Program-made: the position numbers and the translations under genes | Notes under the pieces: model-generated | What the model was told of the DNA's origin: nothing | What the model saw: only the letters and a program-made list of their open reading frames with translations | Databases searched by the model: none | Assembly (NCBI GenBank): GCA_015493745.1 | Contig: WGCN01000005.1 | Span: 1 to 63,900, forward strand | Direction of reading: 5' to 3' | Source of the DNA: Calditrichales bacterium | GTDB taxonomy: Bacteria > Calditrichota > Calditrichia > Calditrichales > J004 | Length of the DNA: 63,900 bases | Shown: positions 35,726 to 44,563 of the stretch, one piece after another | How positions within the stretch are numbered: the stretch's first letter is position 1 | Layout: each line of letters opens with the position of its first letter

Positions 35726-36682
35726 TTATTCTCCTGTAAGTTCGGCATAACCGAATCCTTCTTTTCCAAAATAGTTTCCGTTATAAAAAAGATAAATTTT
35801 GCCATCCACTTCCAACACATAGGGATAGGCCATCATTTCCGAATCCCAACCGGAATCACTTAGCTCCAAACCTTCGGATTCATGCTCCAATATCCATGTC
35901 CGCAAATTATCCGAAACGGCATGGGCCAGCCGATACCCCACTCCCCGGCCTTTTCTAAAGTCCAGCGCCGGGCGATAACAATACCACATGTGATATCGTC
36001 CCCCGTATCTTATCACCGTTGGCCGGTTTTGGGCCTCGTTTTCTAAACGGGTAGGGATACAAAACTCCCTTTCCCGTTCCCAGTGCACGCCGTCATTGGA
36101 AAGGGCGTGTTTTATCTGATAGACAATCTCATATCGCTCACCGGACCATAACCATTCCCGTCCGGATGCGTACCATAAATGATGACGGCCATTATCATAC
36201 ATATAAAAAGGCCCGTTTATTAGAAAGGGATCACTGTTCTCCAAGCCCAAAAAAGGGCCATCGTTATAACGCTGAAACGTTTTACCGCCATCATTACTAA
36301 AAGCTTTTCCTATGCGTGTGCAAAAAGGCACGGATTCCATCCGAGTCCACCCCGTATACCAGAGTTCGACTTTTTGTCCCTGTTGATCATATTGTACAAA
36401 TCCGGGCATTACACCGAATTCATCAAAGGTACCCGCATTACCGCAATCAAAAGAAGGCTGAGCGGCAATATCAATAATTTGTGACGGATCATGGGCCTGA
36501 ACGTCTATATATGCGGTGCGGCTGATAAAGCGCCCATCGTCATGCGCCCGGGGGCGGGTGGTAAAATAGATGCGTAATACATCCCGGCTGATGCGCATCG
36601 GCGTGGGAACCTGCGCATAGTGCCTCATAAAGGGATAGCGGTCACGGGGATCAAAAATGCGGCCTCTTTTACTCCACTTCAT
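35726..36682 (-). CDS. five-bladed beta-propeller, glycosidase-like (GH43/GH32-type fold)
   Basis: 318 residues from the ATG at 36682; an ATG three codons upstream is the alternative. Repeated blade motifs typical of GH43/32/62-type propellers are visible: DEFGVMPGFV, VELWYTGWTR, KAFSNDGGKTF, HLWYASGREW, HALSNDGVHWE, YHMWYCYRPA and IYLFYNG. No signal peptide, so cytoplasmic, which is odd for a polysaccharide hydrolase. It overlaps the formyltransferase gene by 14 nt. Such proteins occur in surface-glycan clusters without a proven reaction; hydrolase activity is not assumed. Confidence 0.75.
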   Translation of the reverse strand: MKWSKRGRIFDPRDRYPFMRHYAQVPTPMRISRDVLRIYFTTRPRAHDDGRFISRTAYIDVQAHDPSQIIDIAAQPSFDCGNAGTFDEFGVMPGFVQYDQQGQKVELWYTGWTRMESVPFCTRIGKAFSNDGGKTFQRYNDGPFLGLENSDPFLINGPFYMYDNGRHHLWYASGREWLWSGERYEIVYQIKHALSNDGVHWEREREFCIPTRLENEAQNRPTVIRYGGRYHMWYCYRPALDFRKGRGVGYRLAHAVSDNLRTWILEHESEGLELSDSGWDSEMMAYPYVLEVDGKIYLFYNGNYFGKEGFGYAELTGE

Positions 36683-37577
36683 CTTCCACACCTTGCTTCA
36701 GGATTTCGTTATACAGTATCTTGCCGGGGGCAGGCATTTTATCGTGGTCTGATTTTAAATGTTTCAGGGCCAGGAATTTATCCTGTTTTTTGATGACAAT
36801 GTTGTTCTGGTAGCAAAGGACAATTTCATTTTCCCTGGAGGAAAGGAAGGTTTGACGCATATAGCTATTATGTAATATGGAGGCGTCTCCAACCCGCCAC
36901 TCCCTGCCGTCATGTGTAAAACGCGCCATTTTATTGGGCGTATTAAAGGCCTTTACCCGCCGCGCAATTTCGCGGGCGCTGTCGCTAAAGTCGATTTGCA
37001 GGTGCTTTTCGCGAAAAGAGTAATAAATAGCCTTTCCCGGCTCTTTCTCTTTTTTCATGGGTGCAAATTTTCTGTGCCATGCCCTGTTAAAGACCTCTTT
37101 TTCCGCCCGAAAGGTAAGCTGGTATAATAAACCGGCATCCATTGTCGTTTCGTACTCTATCTTAATTTTACTGATAATATCTCCCGCGTCGATAGCGTCG
37201 TTCATGTAATGACATGTGGCGCCGGAGTCCCGCCCGAATAAAAGCGCTGCAGGCTGCGGATCGGCTCCCTTCAGATCCGGCAAACATGAAGGATGAATAT
37301 TGATAAACTGCTTTTCCGTATCTTTCCGCAGGCGGCTTACGGGCAATATATGCGGCAAGCCGTTGGCAATCAGAAAATCAAATGACAGCTCTTCCAGTTC
37401 ATCAACAAAATTCCTTTTCTCCGGGAGCGCTGTATATACCATCCGCTTCTCCAGTAAAGTCCTTTCCAGCCAGGAGTTGGGCACGGCATAAATTTTTATG
37501 GGCCGGACGCCCAATCGAAGCATTTCCCCCAGCACATAAAATCGATTACCGGCAAACACAAAGCCTTTTTCCAGCAT
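36669..37577 (-). CDS. formyltransferase (Fmt-like, probably sugar N-formyltransferase)
   Basis: 302 residues. The N-10-formyltetrahydrofolate formyltransferase core shows FINIHPSCLPDLKGADP (catalytic Asn/His) near 100 and the Asp in NDAIDAGDIISK. The C-terminal third (about 200-302) differs from tRNA-type Fmt. It starts 3 bp after a DegT/StrS aminotransferase gene. That pairing matches pathways making N-formylated 4-amino- or 3-amino-6-deoxy sugars; the nucleotide sugar is not identified. Confidence 0.82.
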   Translation of the reverse strand: MLEKGFVFAGNRFYVLGEMLRLGVRPIKIYAVPNSWLERTLLEKRMVYTALPEKRNFVDELEELSFDFLIANGLPHILPVSRLRKDTEKQFINIHPSCLPDLKGADPQPAALLFGRDSGATCHYMNDAIDAGDIISKIKIEYETTMDAGLLYQLTFRAEKEVFNRAWHRKFAPMKKEKEPGKAIYYSFREKHLQIDFSDSAREIARRVKAFNTPNKMARFTHDGREWRVGDASILHNSYMRQTFLSSRENEIVLCYQNNIVIKKQDKFLALKHLKSDHDKMPAPGKILYNEILKQGVEDEVE

Positions 37578-37580
37578 CTC

Positions 37581-38774
37581 TTATTCCCGGAAACATTCGT
37601 CAGCCGTAACAAAGCCTTTTTCCCAAACCTGCCTTACAACCCCGCATACCCTTTCCACATCGGCCTCTTCCATGGCGGGATAGAGCGGCAGGCAGATCAC
37701 CTTTTGCGCGGCGGCTTCGGCCACGGGCAGATTTTCCGGCACGGCCGACGGCAATCCGCGATACATGGGGAAATGGCTGATCAGCGGATAAAAGTAGCGA
37801 CGGGCGTAAATATTACGCTCCCGCAGGGCCCCGTACAGAGCGTCCCGACCCCCCTGCTCCACAAATACCGGAAAATAGGCCCAGTTATGTTCCACTTCCG
37901 GAGCGCGGTGCAACAGGGTCAGCCCCGGCAGACCGGCCAGCAATTCCCGGTACAGACGGCTCAGTCTTTCCCGGGCGCGGATGCGCTCATCCACATATTT
38001 CAGCTGCAACAAGCCCAGGGCGGCCTGCATCTCATTCATTTTACCGTTGATGCCCGGCGCCATCACCGTGGTTTCATCGGCAAAGCCGAAATTTTTTATA
38101 TAATCAATGCGCTGCTTCAGCTTGGCGTCATTGGTTACTATGGCGCCCCCTTCCATGGTGGTAAAAATCTTGGTGGCATGAAAACTCAGCACCGAAAGAT
38201 CGCCATAGTTCAAAATACTTTCCTGTCCCTCTCTTACGGCAAAAGCATGGCAGGCGTCATAGATCACCTTCAATCCGTAAACGTCGGCGATGCGCTCGAT
38301 TTCGCGCACATTGGCGGGATTGCCGTAAACATGCACCGGCAGGATGGCCGTGGTATTTGGCGTGATCAGCGCTTCAATACGCGCCGGATCGAGATTGAGG
38401 GTCAGGGGATCGATGTCGCAGAAAACGGGCGTTATGCCGTTCCAGTTCAGGGCATGGCTGGTAGCCACAAAGCTATAGGGCGTGGTGATCACCTCCCCTT
38501 TGATGCGCAACACTTGCAGGGCCGAAAGCAGGGCCAGCGTCCCGTTGGAAAAGAGGCTGACATAACCGACCCCCAGATAGTCCGCCAGGCGTTCTTCCAG
38601 CTGCCGGTGAAAAAGACCGTTGTTGGTCAGCCATTTCCTGTCCCAGATTTTTTCCAGATAGGCGGTAAACTCCTCCAGTGGCGGCAGATCGGGCCGCGTA
38701 ACCATCAAGGCGTCGCCGGAGCTGTGCGCCGTTTCAAAGGTATTTAACAGGTCATCTTTGCTCATCGTGTCCAT
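37581..38774 (-). CDS. DegT/DnrJ/EryC1/StrS-type sugar aminotransferase
   Basis: 397 residues from the ATG at 38774; the frame is open to 38870, but that would place the sigma-54-like promoter inside the gene, and a GGAACGCACAG site precedes 38774. A PLP-dependent fold with GYVSLFSNGTLALLSALQ, VYGNPANVREIE, VIYDACHAFAV and the Schiff-base Lys near 201 in SFHATKIFTTMEGGA. Transfers an amino group from glutamate to a keto nucleotide sugar. First gene of a five-gene operon with a formyltransferase directly after it. Confidence 0.9.
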   Translation of the reverse strand: MDTMSKDDLLNTFETAHSSGDALMVTRPDLPPLEEFTAYLEKIWDRKWLTNNGLFHRQLEERLADYLGVGYVSLFSNGTLALLSALQVLRIKGEVITTPYSFVATSHALNWNGITPVFCDIDPLTLNLDPARIEALITPNTTAILPVHVYGNPANVREIERIADVYGLKVIYDACHAFAVREGQESILNYGDLSVLSFHATKIFTTMEGGAIVTNDAKLKQRIDYIKNFGFADETTVMAPGINGKMNEMQAALGLLQLKYVDERIRARERLSRLYRELLAGLPGLTLLHRAPEVEHNWAYFPVFVEQGGRDALYGALRERNIYARRYFYPLISHFPMYRGLPSAVPENLPVAEAAAQKVICLPLYPAMEEADVERVCGVVRQVWEKGFVTADECFRE

Positions 38775-38840
38775 CTGTGCGTTCCATATAATGTTTATCC
38801 TTCGGGCCTTTACCCTAAACGGACGATATGAAAACTTATC

Positions 38841-38857
38841 TATCAATATCCGTGCCA
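38841..38857 (-). promoter_or_regulatory. sigma-54-like promoter of the aminotransferase operon
   Basis: Minus strand TGGCACGGATATTGATA has a full TGGCACG -24 box and TTGA at -12, spaced as in sigma-54 promoters. The predicted transcript start is near 38832, giving a 5' leader of about 58 nt before the ATG at 38774. Confidence 0.6.
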
Positions 38858-38962
38858 TGGAAAACGACACATGCTAAACTACTGAAAATATATAACTTAT
38901 AAATATACCATTCCCATGCGGGGGCGTGTCCGCGCCTTAACGGATGGAAAGATTTTCTGAAT

Positions 38963-38982
38963 GGCGGGAATAAATTGCCCTT
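38963..38982. promoter_or_regulatory. palindromic element, candidate activator (enhancer) site
   Basis: GGCGGGAATAAATTGCCCTT, with symmetric GG-n-AAT-NN-ATT-n-CC. It matches the element at 34163-34182 nearly base for base in the GGAATAnATTGCCC core. Its centre is about 117 bp upstream of the -24 box, 11 bp (one helical turn) further than in the other case. Confidence 0.45.
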
Positions 38983-39013
38983 TACAAAGGCCGCGGGGAG
39001 GAAAGCCCGGTTG

Positions 39014-40027
39014 TTACAATTTTATTTTTTCCCCGGAAAGCGAATAATAGGCGGCTATGATGCGCTGCTTCTCCGTTTCCGGCAGGCGAACGGCGTTCCG
39101 GCTCTCAAAGGAATCCGGCCCGTAATAATTACTATGCAGGGTAAAGCCCAGATGATTGAATTTTTTATTAACCCCTTGCCATACCCTTTTGGGCGCGATA
39201 CAAAAATCATCATAGTCAATATCAAGCCGGCGCGCCGCGGGTAGTTGTTGCAGTTGTTCTTCTATCAGCTTATTAGTATAGTAGACCTGTCCCGCCACTT
39301 GCTTAAAAGCTGTTTGCGTAGCCAGCCGGGCGTATTGCGGGATTTTATGAGAAAACCAGCGGGTCGTATCGCCAAACATGCGCTGACGGGCTCTGTAGAT
39401 CGATTGTGCCGTATAATAAGGATGACGACGGACAAAGAAAAACAGGGCATTGGGCAGCATGGTGCTTAAAAAGGATATTTGCAGACATAACTGTATGGCT
39501 TTAAAGACAAGGGGACGATCCAGAACCGATTCGAATGCGGCCAGTTCGCTCCGGGCATAAGCCACATCCAGGCCGGCAACCTCTTCGATGCAATAATCCA
39601 GGTTTTGCGTGCGACCATATAGATGATCCCAAAAGGCGGAAAAGTCATTGGGGGCAAACAATCCGCGTGTCTGTCCCAAGTCGGATGAAAAAAAATCTTC
39701 ATTATCGGCGCCGGGCAGCATCACCTCTTCACGGAAGGATAACTCCGGATCGGTAAGCATCCTTTGGATTTTGGCCCCCAGATAGGGCGCCTTATAAAAA
39801 CGGGCGATCAGATTGCTGGGGTAACTGAACAGCCCGGTGGAGGCCAGCCATTGCATTACCAGCGTGGTGCCGCTGCCGGGAGCCCCGACGATAAAAATAA
39901 CCGGATATTTGGGATGGGCCCTTTTGCGGGCGATGGCCTCGATTTCCGTGGCGGCCAACAGACTGTTTAGATCATCAAGATACTTCTCCAGTCTGGCGTT
40001 TTTCTTAAACTCCGCGGTAAGGGGCAT
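39014..40027 (-). CDS. sulfotransferase family protein
   Basis: 337 residues. The PAPS-binding loop is FIVGAPGSGTTLVMQWLASTG, followed by helical segments and FFVRRHPYYTAQSIYRARQ, which carries the 3'-phosphate-contact Arg. No export signal. Its start overlaps the stop of the FemAB-like gene by 1 nt (TAATG), so it is translationally coupled and belongs to the flgF-flgL transcript. One of three sulfotransferase modules in the locus. Confidence 0.83.
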   Translation of the reverse strand: MPLTAEFKKNARLEKYLDDLNSLLAATEIEAIARKRAHPKYPVIFIVGAPGSGTTLVMQWLASTGLFSYPSNLIARFYKAPYLGAKIQRMLTDPELSFREEVMLPGADNEDFFSSDLGQTRGLFAPNDFSAFWDHLYGRTQNLDYCIEEVAGLDVAYARSELAAFESVLDRPLVFKAIQLCLQISFLSTMLPNALFFFVRRHPYYTAQSIYRARQRMFGDTTRWFSHKIPQYARLATQTAFKQVAGQVYYTNKLIEEQLQQLPAARRLDIDYDDFCIAPKRVWQGVNKKFNHLGFTLHSNYYGPDSFESRNAVRLPETEKQRIIAAYYSLSGEKIKL

Positions 40028-40980
40028 TAAGCACTCCTGAACTCATCGTGTCGGTATTTTGGGAAAAAGGGACTATCCTCCTTTCCTCTCTCCTTACTTA
40101 ATCGGTCATATACCCCCGGGTTCATTACTTTTCCGCACAACATGGACGGTAAATTACCTGTTGAAAATCCCCGTTTGAATTGTGCCAGGCCATTCCCGGG
40201 ATCATCACTGTTACCGGCAACACCGCCCAGACCGGCCACGGCAATCCCCTTCCGCTTAAAAAAATGGAGCGCTTCCCACATGATGGCGTAGGTGGCACGC
40301 AGTTCATAACCTCTTTGCGATGAGGCCCCCAGATGGTAATACACCCGGTTTCCCTGTTCCAGCCACAAATGCATGGCCACGGTTTCCTCCCCTTCCCGGG
40401 CGGCAAAAAGATGCATCTCCTCCATGGCCAACTGCCGGGCAAAGGAGGATGGGGAAAACAGCGCCGCGCCGCCGATATGGTGCCGTTCGATCAGTTGAGC
40501 GTAAAGATTGATCCATTGCGAAAGACAGGCCTCTTTATCGGTGACATGATCGACGGTCGCTTTTTTTAGGGCCCGGCGCGCCTTATAACGGTGACCCGGC
40601 GATACAAAGTCTTCAATATTGCGGGAAAGATCGGCAATAAAATGGGACTTTAATTTTACATGCCGTTCGGGAAAAAGGGTAAAAAGATCATGATAGGAAA
40701 CATCGGCCAGCGGATCCGCCACCACGGTAACGGTGACAAATTTCTCCTTATCGAGGCCGGAGAAGTCATTTTCCAGCAAAGACCAGTCCCGTACATCAAA
40801 AAGCGGATAAGGAGCGGCAAGGTCAAAATATGGGGTACCTGCCAGCGGCCGTTTTATCAGCCATCCTCCGGCCCGCGCCAGGGGCAGGGCTTCGCCGATA
40901 TGATCACAGGCCGCGGCATATTCCGCACTACGGTAGCCCTCACCCGTTTGTGTGTAAGTCAATGCGGAAACGGCGCCCAT
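40027..40980 (-). CDS. FemAB/GNAT-like acyltransferase
   Basis: 317 residues. The C-terminal half shows the GNAT/FemAB signature of the Acetyltransf_6 type: RYKARRALKKATVDHV, LYAQLIERHHIGG, MHLWLEQGNRVYYHLGASSQRGYELRATYAIMW and GLGGVAGNSDDPGNGLAQFKRGF. Such enzymes transfer acyl or aminoacyl groups to amino sugars or peptides. It starts 3 bp after flgL, so it is co-transcribed with filament-junction genes; an aminoacyl or acyl donor could come from the adenylation/ACP pair in the neighbouring operon (inference). Confidence 0.75.
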   Translation of the reverse strand: MGAVSALTYTQTGEGYRSAEYAAACDHIGEALPLARAGGWLIKRPLAGTPYFDLAAPYPLFDVRDWSLLENDFSGLDKEKFVTVTVVADPLADVSYHDLFTLFPERHVKLKSHFIADLSRNIEDFVSPGHRYKARRALKKATVDHVTDKEACLSQWINLYAQLIERHHIGGAALFSPSSFARQLAMEEMHLFAAREGEETVAMHLWLEQGNRVYYHLGASSQRGYELRATYAIMWEALHFFKRKGIAVAGLGGVAGNSDDPGNGLAQFKRGFSTGNLPSMLCGKVMNPGVYDRLSKERGKEDSPFFPKYRHDEFRSA

Positions 40981-40983
40981 GGC

Positions 40984-41865
40984 TTATCCCAGATACTGCA
41001 GAATATTCAGATTAATGGTTTTGGCCGTTACCTGTAAGGCGGCCTGATAGGATATCTGTTCGGTTTGGAAACTGACGATCTCCTTATCCAAACGGGCATC
41101 CCGCGCCTCGGAGCGGAAACTTTCCAGATCGATATTGGTCTGCTCCAGCCGGTTGCGAATCAGGCGTAAATTGGAAGAGCGCGTACCCGCCAGCGCCGTC
41201 AGCCCCAACATTTTATCCCCCGCCGTTTTCAGGTCATCAATCGTTGCCCGGATGGCGTTCTCGTCATTGGCGCGTAAAGAGGTTATCAGATCGCTCATGG
41301 CATCAAACACACCCGTATCCATTATCGACTGACCATCCACATTGATCTCTATGCTCACATTCTCGGAGTACTGGCGCGACATGCTCTGATCGTTACCCAG
41401 ATAGGAAACCACACCGGCATTTTCCACAAAGGGGTTCTTGATTTGCGTATCGCTGCCGGCAAAAACACTTTTATTAAGATATTGAGAATTGACTATGCTC
41501 AGGGCTTCCTGCAACAGCGACTCGGTCTGATCGGCCAGGGTATTACGTATATTGGCATCCGCCTGTCCGTCAGCTCCCCGGTTAGCCATATCCTTGGCCT
41601 GGATAACCACCTCGCTCAGGGATTGCATCAGGGAAACCGTATTGTCAATCCAGGCTTCGGAGGAATCGATATTGCGCAGATACTGTTCGTTTTGGGTGAT
41701 ACGGGTGGTCATCCGTTCCGCCCGTGAGAAGGCGGTGGGATCGTCGGAAGCCTTTTGCACCCTGCGGCCGCTGGAAATACGGTTTTGGATATCATCCATA
41801 GCCTCCCGGCGCTGGCCCAGCCGGTAAAGGGCATTTCTGCTTAACATGGTTTGTGTGACACGCAT
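40984..41865 (-). CDS. flgL: flagellar hook-filament junction protein FlgL (HAP3)
   Basis: 293 residues. Flagellin-like N terminus MRVTQTMLSRNALYRLGQRR with ISSGRRVQKASDDPTAFSRA, and a C-terminal helix ending NLNILQYLG, as expected for junction proteins that pack like flagellin. Exported by the flagellar type III apparatus without a signal peptide. 23 bp after flgK. Confidence 0.92.
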   Translation of the reverse strand: MRVTQTMLSRNALYRLGQRREAMDDIQNRISSGRRVQKASDDPTAFSRAERMTTRITQNEQYLRNIDSSEAWIDNTVSLMQSLSEVVIQAKDMANRGADGQADANIRNTLADQTESLLQEALSIVNSQYLNKSVFAGSDTQIKNPFVENAGVVSYLGNDQSMSRQYSENVSIEINVDGQSIMDTGVFDAMSDLITSLRANDENAIRATIDDLKTAGDKMLGLTALAGTRSSNLRLIRNRLEQTNIDLESFRSEARDARLDKEIVSFQTEQISYQAALQVTAKTINLNILQYLG

Positions 41866-41888
41866 CGTTTATACCTCTACTTCCCTGT

Positions 41889-43247
41889 TTAGCGTAAACT
41901 TAACACTGTCTCTAACATTTGATCGACGGTATTGATGATTTTCGCCGCCGCCTGATAGGCCTGTTCATACTGGACAAGTTTGGTCATCTCCTCATCCAGG
42001 GAGACGCCGGCCACCTGGTCCTTTTGAGTTTGCAGATTTTGGGTAATCAGTTCCTGGCTTTCGCGAAGGAACGAGGCGTTATCGATATCGGAACCGATGA
42101 CGGAGAGCAGATTGGTGAAAAAATCCGACGGCGCCTGATTCTCCACAATGGTATCAAACTGCAAATTAAAGATGGATTCCGCCACGCTGTTGCTGCCCAC
42201 CCCTTCCGTGGCCGCGCGGGTGGCGATCAGGGTGGGGTCTTCCACGATGGCCGCGTTCATGCGAAAGGAAGAGGCCCCGCTAACACCGTCGTCAAAAAAG
42301 TTTACACCGGTGGTGCCGGCAACATTATAACCGGCGGCATGCAATTCATTTACCTTTTCGGCCACATTCACGGCCAGGGTATCCAGACTATCCAGATAGG
42401 AGGGAACTTTATTGTTAAAGGTATCCACCAGCCCGGCCAGGCTGCCCCCCTCTATTTCCGGCTCATAATTGCTGTCCTTGAAAACCACACCCACCGACTG
42501 AACGGCGCTGTCTGTGTTATAGTTAACCGATAACTCATTTTGCTTGGTATCGGAGATAAGAATGTATCCGCCAAAGAAAATACTCACCTCGCCGTTGTCC
42601 TTTTCCTTGACATTTATATTGATCATTTTGGAAAGTTCGGTGATCAACTGATCCCGGCTGTCCATCAGATCGGGATTATCGCTAACCCGCAGTTCCTTGT
42701 TGATATTGATAAGCTGTCTGCCGATACGGTTGATGTCATTGACCGTGGATGTAATTTGCGGTTTTACCTGTTGCTGGAATTGCAGGGTGCGGTTATAGGT
42801 ATTGTTCATGCTGTCGGCCAATAGCTGTCCCTTGTTTTTAACCAGGCTGCGCAGGGCATCGCTTTCGGGATCATTGGCCAGATCATTCCAGGAGTTCCAG
42901 AATTCGCTTAACACACTGCTCAGTCCGCCACTGCTGGAATCGCCAAAGATGCTTTCCACCTGTTGCAGCAGGGCTTCGGACTGTTGATATTTGGACAGGC
43001 CGGCGTTTTCACGCCACAGGGCCGTTTCGGCAAAACGCTGCCGGGTGCGCATCAGGTCGGCCGGGGCCACTCCGGAGCCCAGGCGCCCCAGAACGCCGTT
43101 GGTTTGTGTCAGGTTGCGCAAATCCACCCGGCGGCGCGTATAGCCGGGATTGTTGGCATTGGCAATATTTCCCGAAGTGACGTCGATAGCGGATTTATAA
43201 GCACTTAGTGAACGCCGCCCTATTTCAAACATGGATGATATGGACAT
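41889..43247 (-). CDS. flgK: flagellar hook-associated protein FlgK (HAP1)
   Basis: 452 residues. The N terminus carries the rod/hook family motif SGNIANANNPGYTRRRVDL (near 27-45). The C terminus has QVAGVSLDEEMTKLVQYEQAYQAAAKIINTVDQML, the hallmark of FlgK. Shorter than the enterobacterial protein, with a small middle domain. Built between hook and filament; 5 bp after the flgN-like gene. Confidence 0.93.
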   Translation of the reverse strand: MSISSMFEIGRRSLSAYKSAIDVTSGNIANANNPGYTRRRVDLRNLTQTNGVLGRLGSGVAPADLMRTRQRFAETALWRENAGLSKYQQSEALLQQVESIFGDSSSGGLSSVLSEFWNSWNDLANDPESDALRSLVKNKGQLLADSMNNTYNRTLQFQQQVKPQITSTVNDINRIGRQLININKELRVSDNPDLMDSRDQLITELSKMININVKEKDNGEVSIFFGGYILISDTKQNELSVNYNTDSAVQSVGVVFKDSNYEPEIEGGSLAGLVDTFNNKVPSYLDSLDTLAVNVAEKVNELHAAGYNVAGTTGVNFFDDGVSGASSFRMNAAIVEDPTLIATRAATEGVGSNSVAESIFNLQFDTIVENQAPSDFFTNLLSVIGSDIDNASFLRESQELITQNLQTQKDQVAGVSLDEEMTKLVQYEQAYQAAAKIINTVDQMLETVLSLR

Positions 43248-43252
43248 AGTGT

Positions 43253-43672
43253 TTATCCTTCACTTAAAGCGGCCCGGGCGCGTCTGACCCGCGGGTACAT
43301 AGTGGATTGACGCCAGGCGGTATCATCGGTGGCCGACAGGTTATAGCTTTCCATAGCTTTTGTATACGTTATGCGCAGCCTTTCACGGAAGCGGTTCCAA
43401 ATCTGCTGCTCTTTTCGCGGCAACAGGGCGATAAGTTCCGGCAGAGTGGCCTCGGTGTGCCCCGGAATAAGCACGGCGTAAAGTAAAGCGGTGGCCGCCT
43501 TTCTCTTGCGGGTTAATTCCGCCGCTTTTCTTAATATCCTTTCCGTCACCATTTTCCCTTCTCCGTGATTTACCGGCCGGGTCATTATCTTATAAACCCA
43601 TCCGTAGGCGGATATTTCCTGCACTATCAAATCCAAAAGATGATCATAGGCCTCGCGCTTGAATTTTTCCAT
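43253..43672 (-). CDS. second FlgN-like protein (candidate export chaperone paralogue)
   Basis: 139 residues from the ATG at 43672, one base after the flgN stop; an ATG at 43684 is possible. All-helical and charged. The segment ATLPELIALLPRKEQQIWNRF followed by RERLRITYTKAMESYN resembles the C-terminal half of FlgN proteins, which chaperone FlgK and FlgL. It sits directly before flgK and flgL, as expected for such a chaperone. Similarity is by pattern only; identity moderate. Confidence 0.55.
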   Translation of the reverse strand: MEKFKREAYDHLLDLIVQEISAYGWVYKIMTRPVNHGEGKMVTERILRKAAELTRKRKAATALLYAVLIPGHTEATLPELIALLPRKEQQIWNRFRERLRITYTKAMESYNLSATDDTAWRQSTMYPRVRRARAALSEG

Positions 43673-43673
43673 A

Positions 43674-44171
43674 TCATGCACCATAATTGACAACGGTTCT
43701 CCCGGGTGTTTTGGAAACGCCCTCACGCGTATAAAGCGCATAATCCTGACCGCTTTCCGGATAACAATAGGCCACCAGGTCCTGCATCAGGCTCAGGGAA
43801 GTGTGAATAAGCATGGTATTCTCATAGGTCAGTCTTTTCAGGGTATTTACCGCTGTTTCCAAACGCTCCTTCATGGAAAGCCATTCCGGTTGGCGCGTCA
43901 GGTCATGGTACTGAATAAAATCATTCAGGGTATTCAGTTTTTTCTCGCCTTCTTCCGGCATTAGCCGGGCGAGCAGGAGGGTTCTCAGGCCGGTAAGTTT
44001 TTCGGCACGTTTCAGTAAGGCGTTTTCCATGGAGCTAAAACGGTTAATTTCAACCGTATCACCATCCACCAGCGCCTTTTGTTTGCCGCGCGCCAGCTCT
44101 CCCAAATTTTCATAGGTGGATGTTTCCTCCAGTAATATGGAAAACAGCTCATTCATTTTAGTGTTACTCAT
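43674..44171 (-). CDS. flgN: FlgN-type flagellar export chaperone
   Basis: About 165 residues from the ATG at 44171, which overlaps the flgJ stop by 8 nt and has GAGG just upstream. Helical, with FlgN-like MNELFSILLEETSTYENLGE and KQKALVDGDTVEINRFSSM in the N-terminal half and a helical C-terminal half (RLTYENTMLIHTSLSLMQDL). FlgN binds FlgK and FlgL before export. Position before flgK-flgL supports the assignment. Confidence 0.75.
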   Translation of the reverse strand: MSNTKMNELFSILLEETSTYENLGELARGKQKALVDGDTVEINRFSSMENALLKRAEKLTGLRTLLLARLMPEEGEKKLNTLNDFIQYHDLTRQPEWLSMKERLETAVNTLKRLTYENTMLIHTSLSLMQDLVAYCYPESGQDYALYTREGVSKTPGRTVVNYGA

Positions 44172-44553
44172 AATCCTCATCCGTTAAGGGGTTTAATAGC
44201 ATTGGTGTTTCAACGGCCGGCATTTGGTTCAGCAGGGACAAATCCGGACTTTCCTTATCCTTCAGGGAATTATAGATAAAATCCGCCATCCCGATCCCGC
44301 CCTGTTCGGCCATGGCTTTGCTCATAACTCCGCTAAACATCATGCTGACCATATTTTGTTTGTTATTCTCCCGGGGTACGGTCTTTTCCATCGCTTTAAC
44401 CAGAGTATTCAAAAACTGGGCTTCCATTTTCTTACTGACCTCCCGCAAACGGGCCTCTTCCTTATTAAGAGGGTCGGCAGTGGCGTCTTGTTTTAAACTT
44501 TGTGCCGGTTTATTGAGACTGACAAAAGCTGTGTCTATTTTAAAATCACCCAT
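44164..44553 (-). CDS. flgJ: FlgJ rod-binding domain protein without muramidase domain
   Basis: 129 residues from the ATG at 44553 (AAAGGA site). Core of the rod-binding domain: LREVSKKMEAQFLNTLVKAM and MMFSGVMSKAMAEQGGIGMADFIY. It matches the N-terminal half of enterobacterial FlgJ; the peptidoglycan hydrolase half is absent, so another enzyme must open the wall for the rod. 10 bp after flgI. Confidence 0.88.
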   Translation of the reverse strand: MGDFKIDTAFVSLNKPAQSLKQDATADPLNKEEARLREVSKKMEAQFLNTLVKAMEKTVPRENNKQNMVSMMFSGVMSKAMAEQGGIGMADFIYNSLKDKESPDLSLLNQMPAVETPMLLNPLTDEDYE

Positions 44554-44563
44554 GAGCATTCCT

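Noticed and set aside
37704-38747. 347-codon open frame on the plus strand
   Set aside because: Mirror of the sugar aminotransferase gene, which carries the PLP lysine motif.
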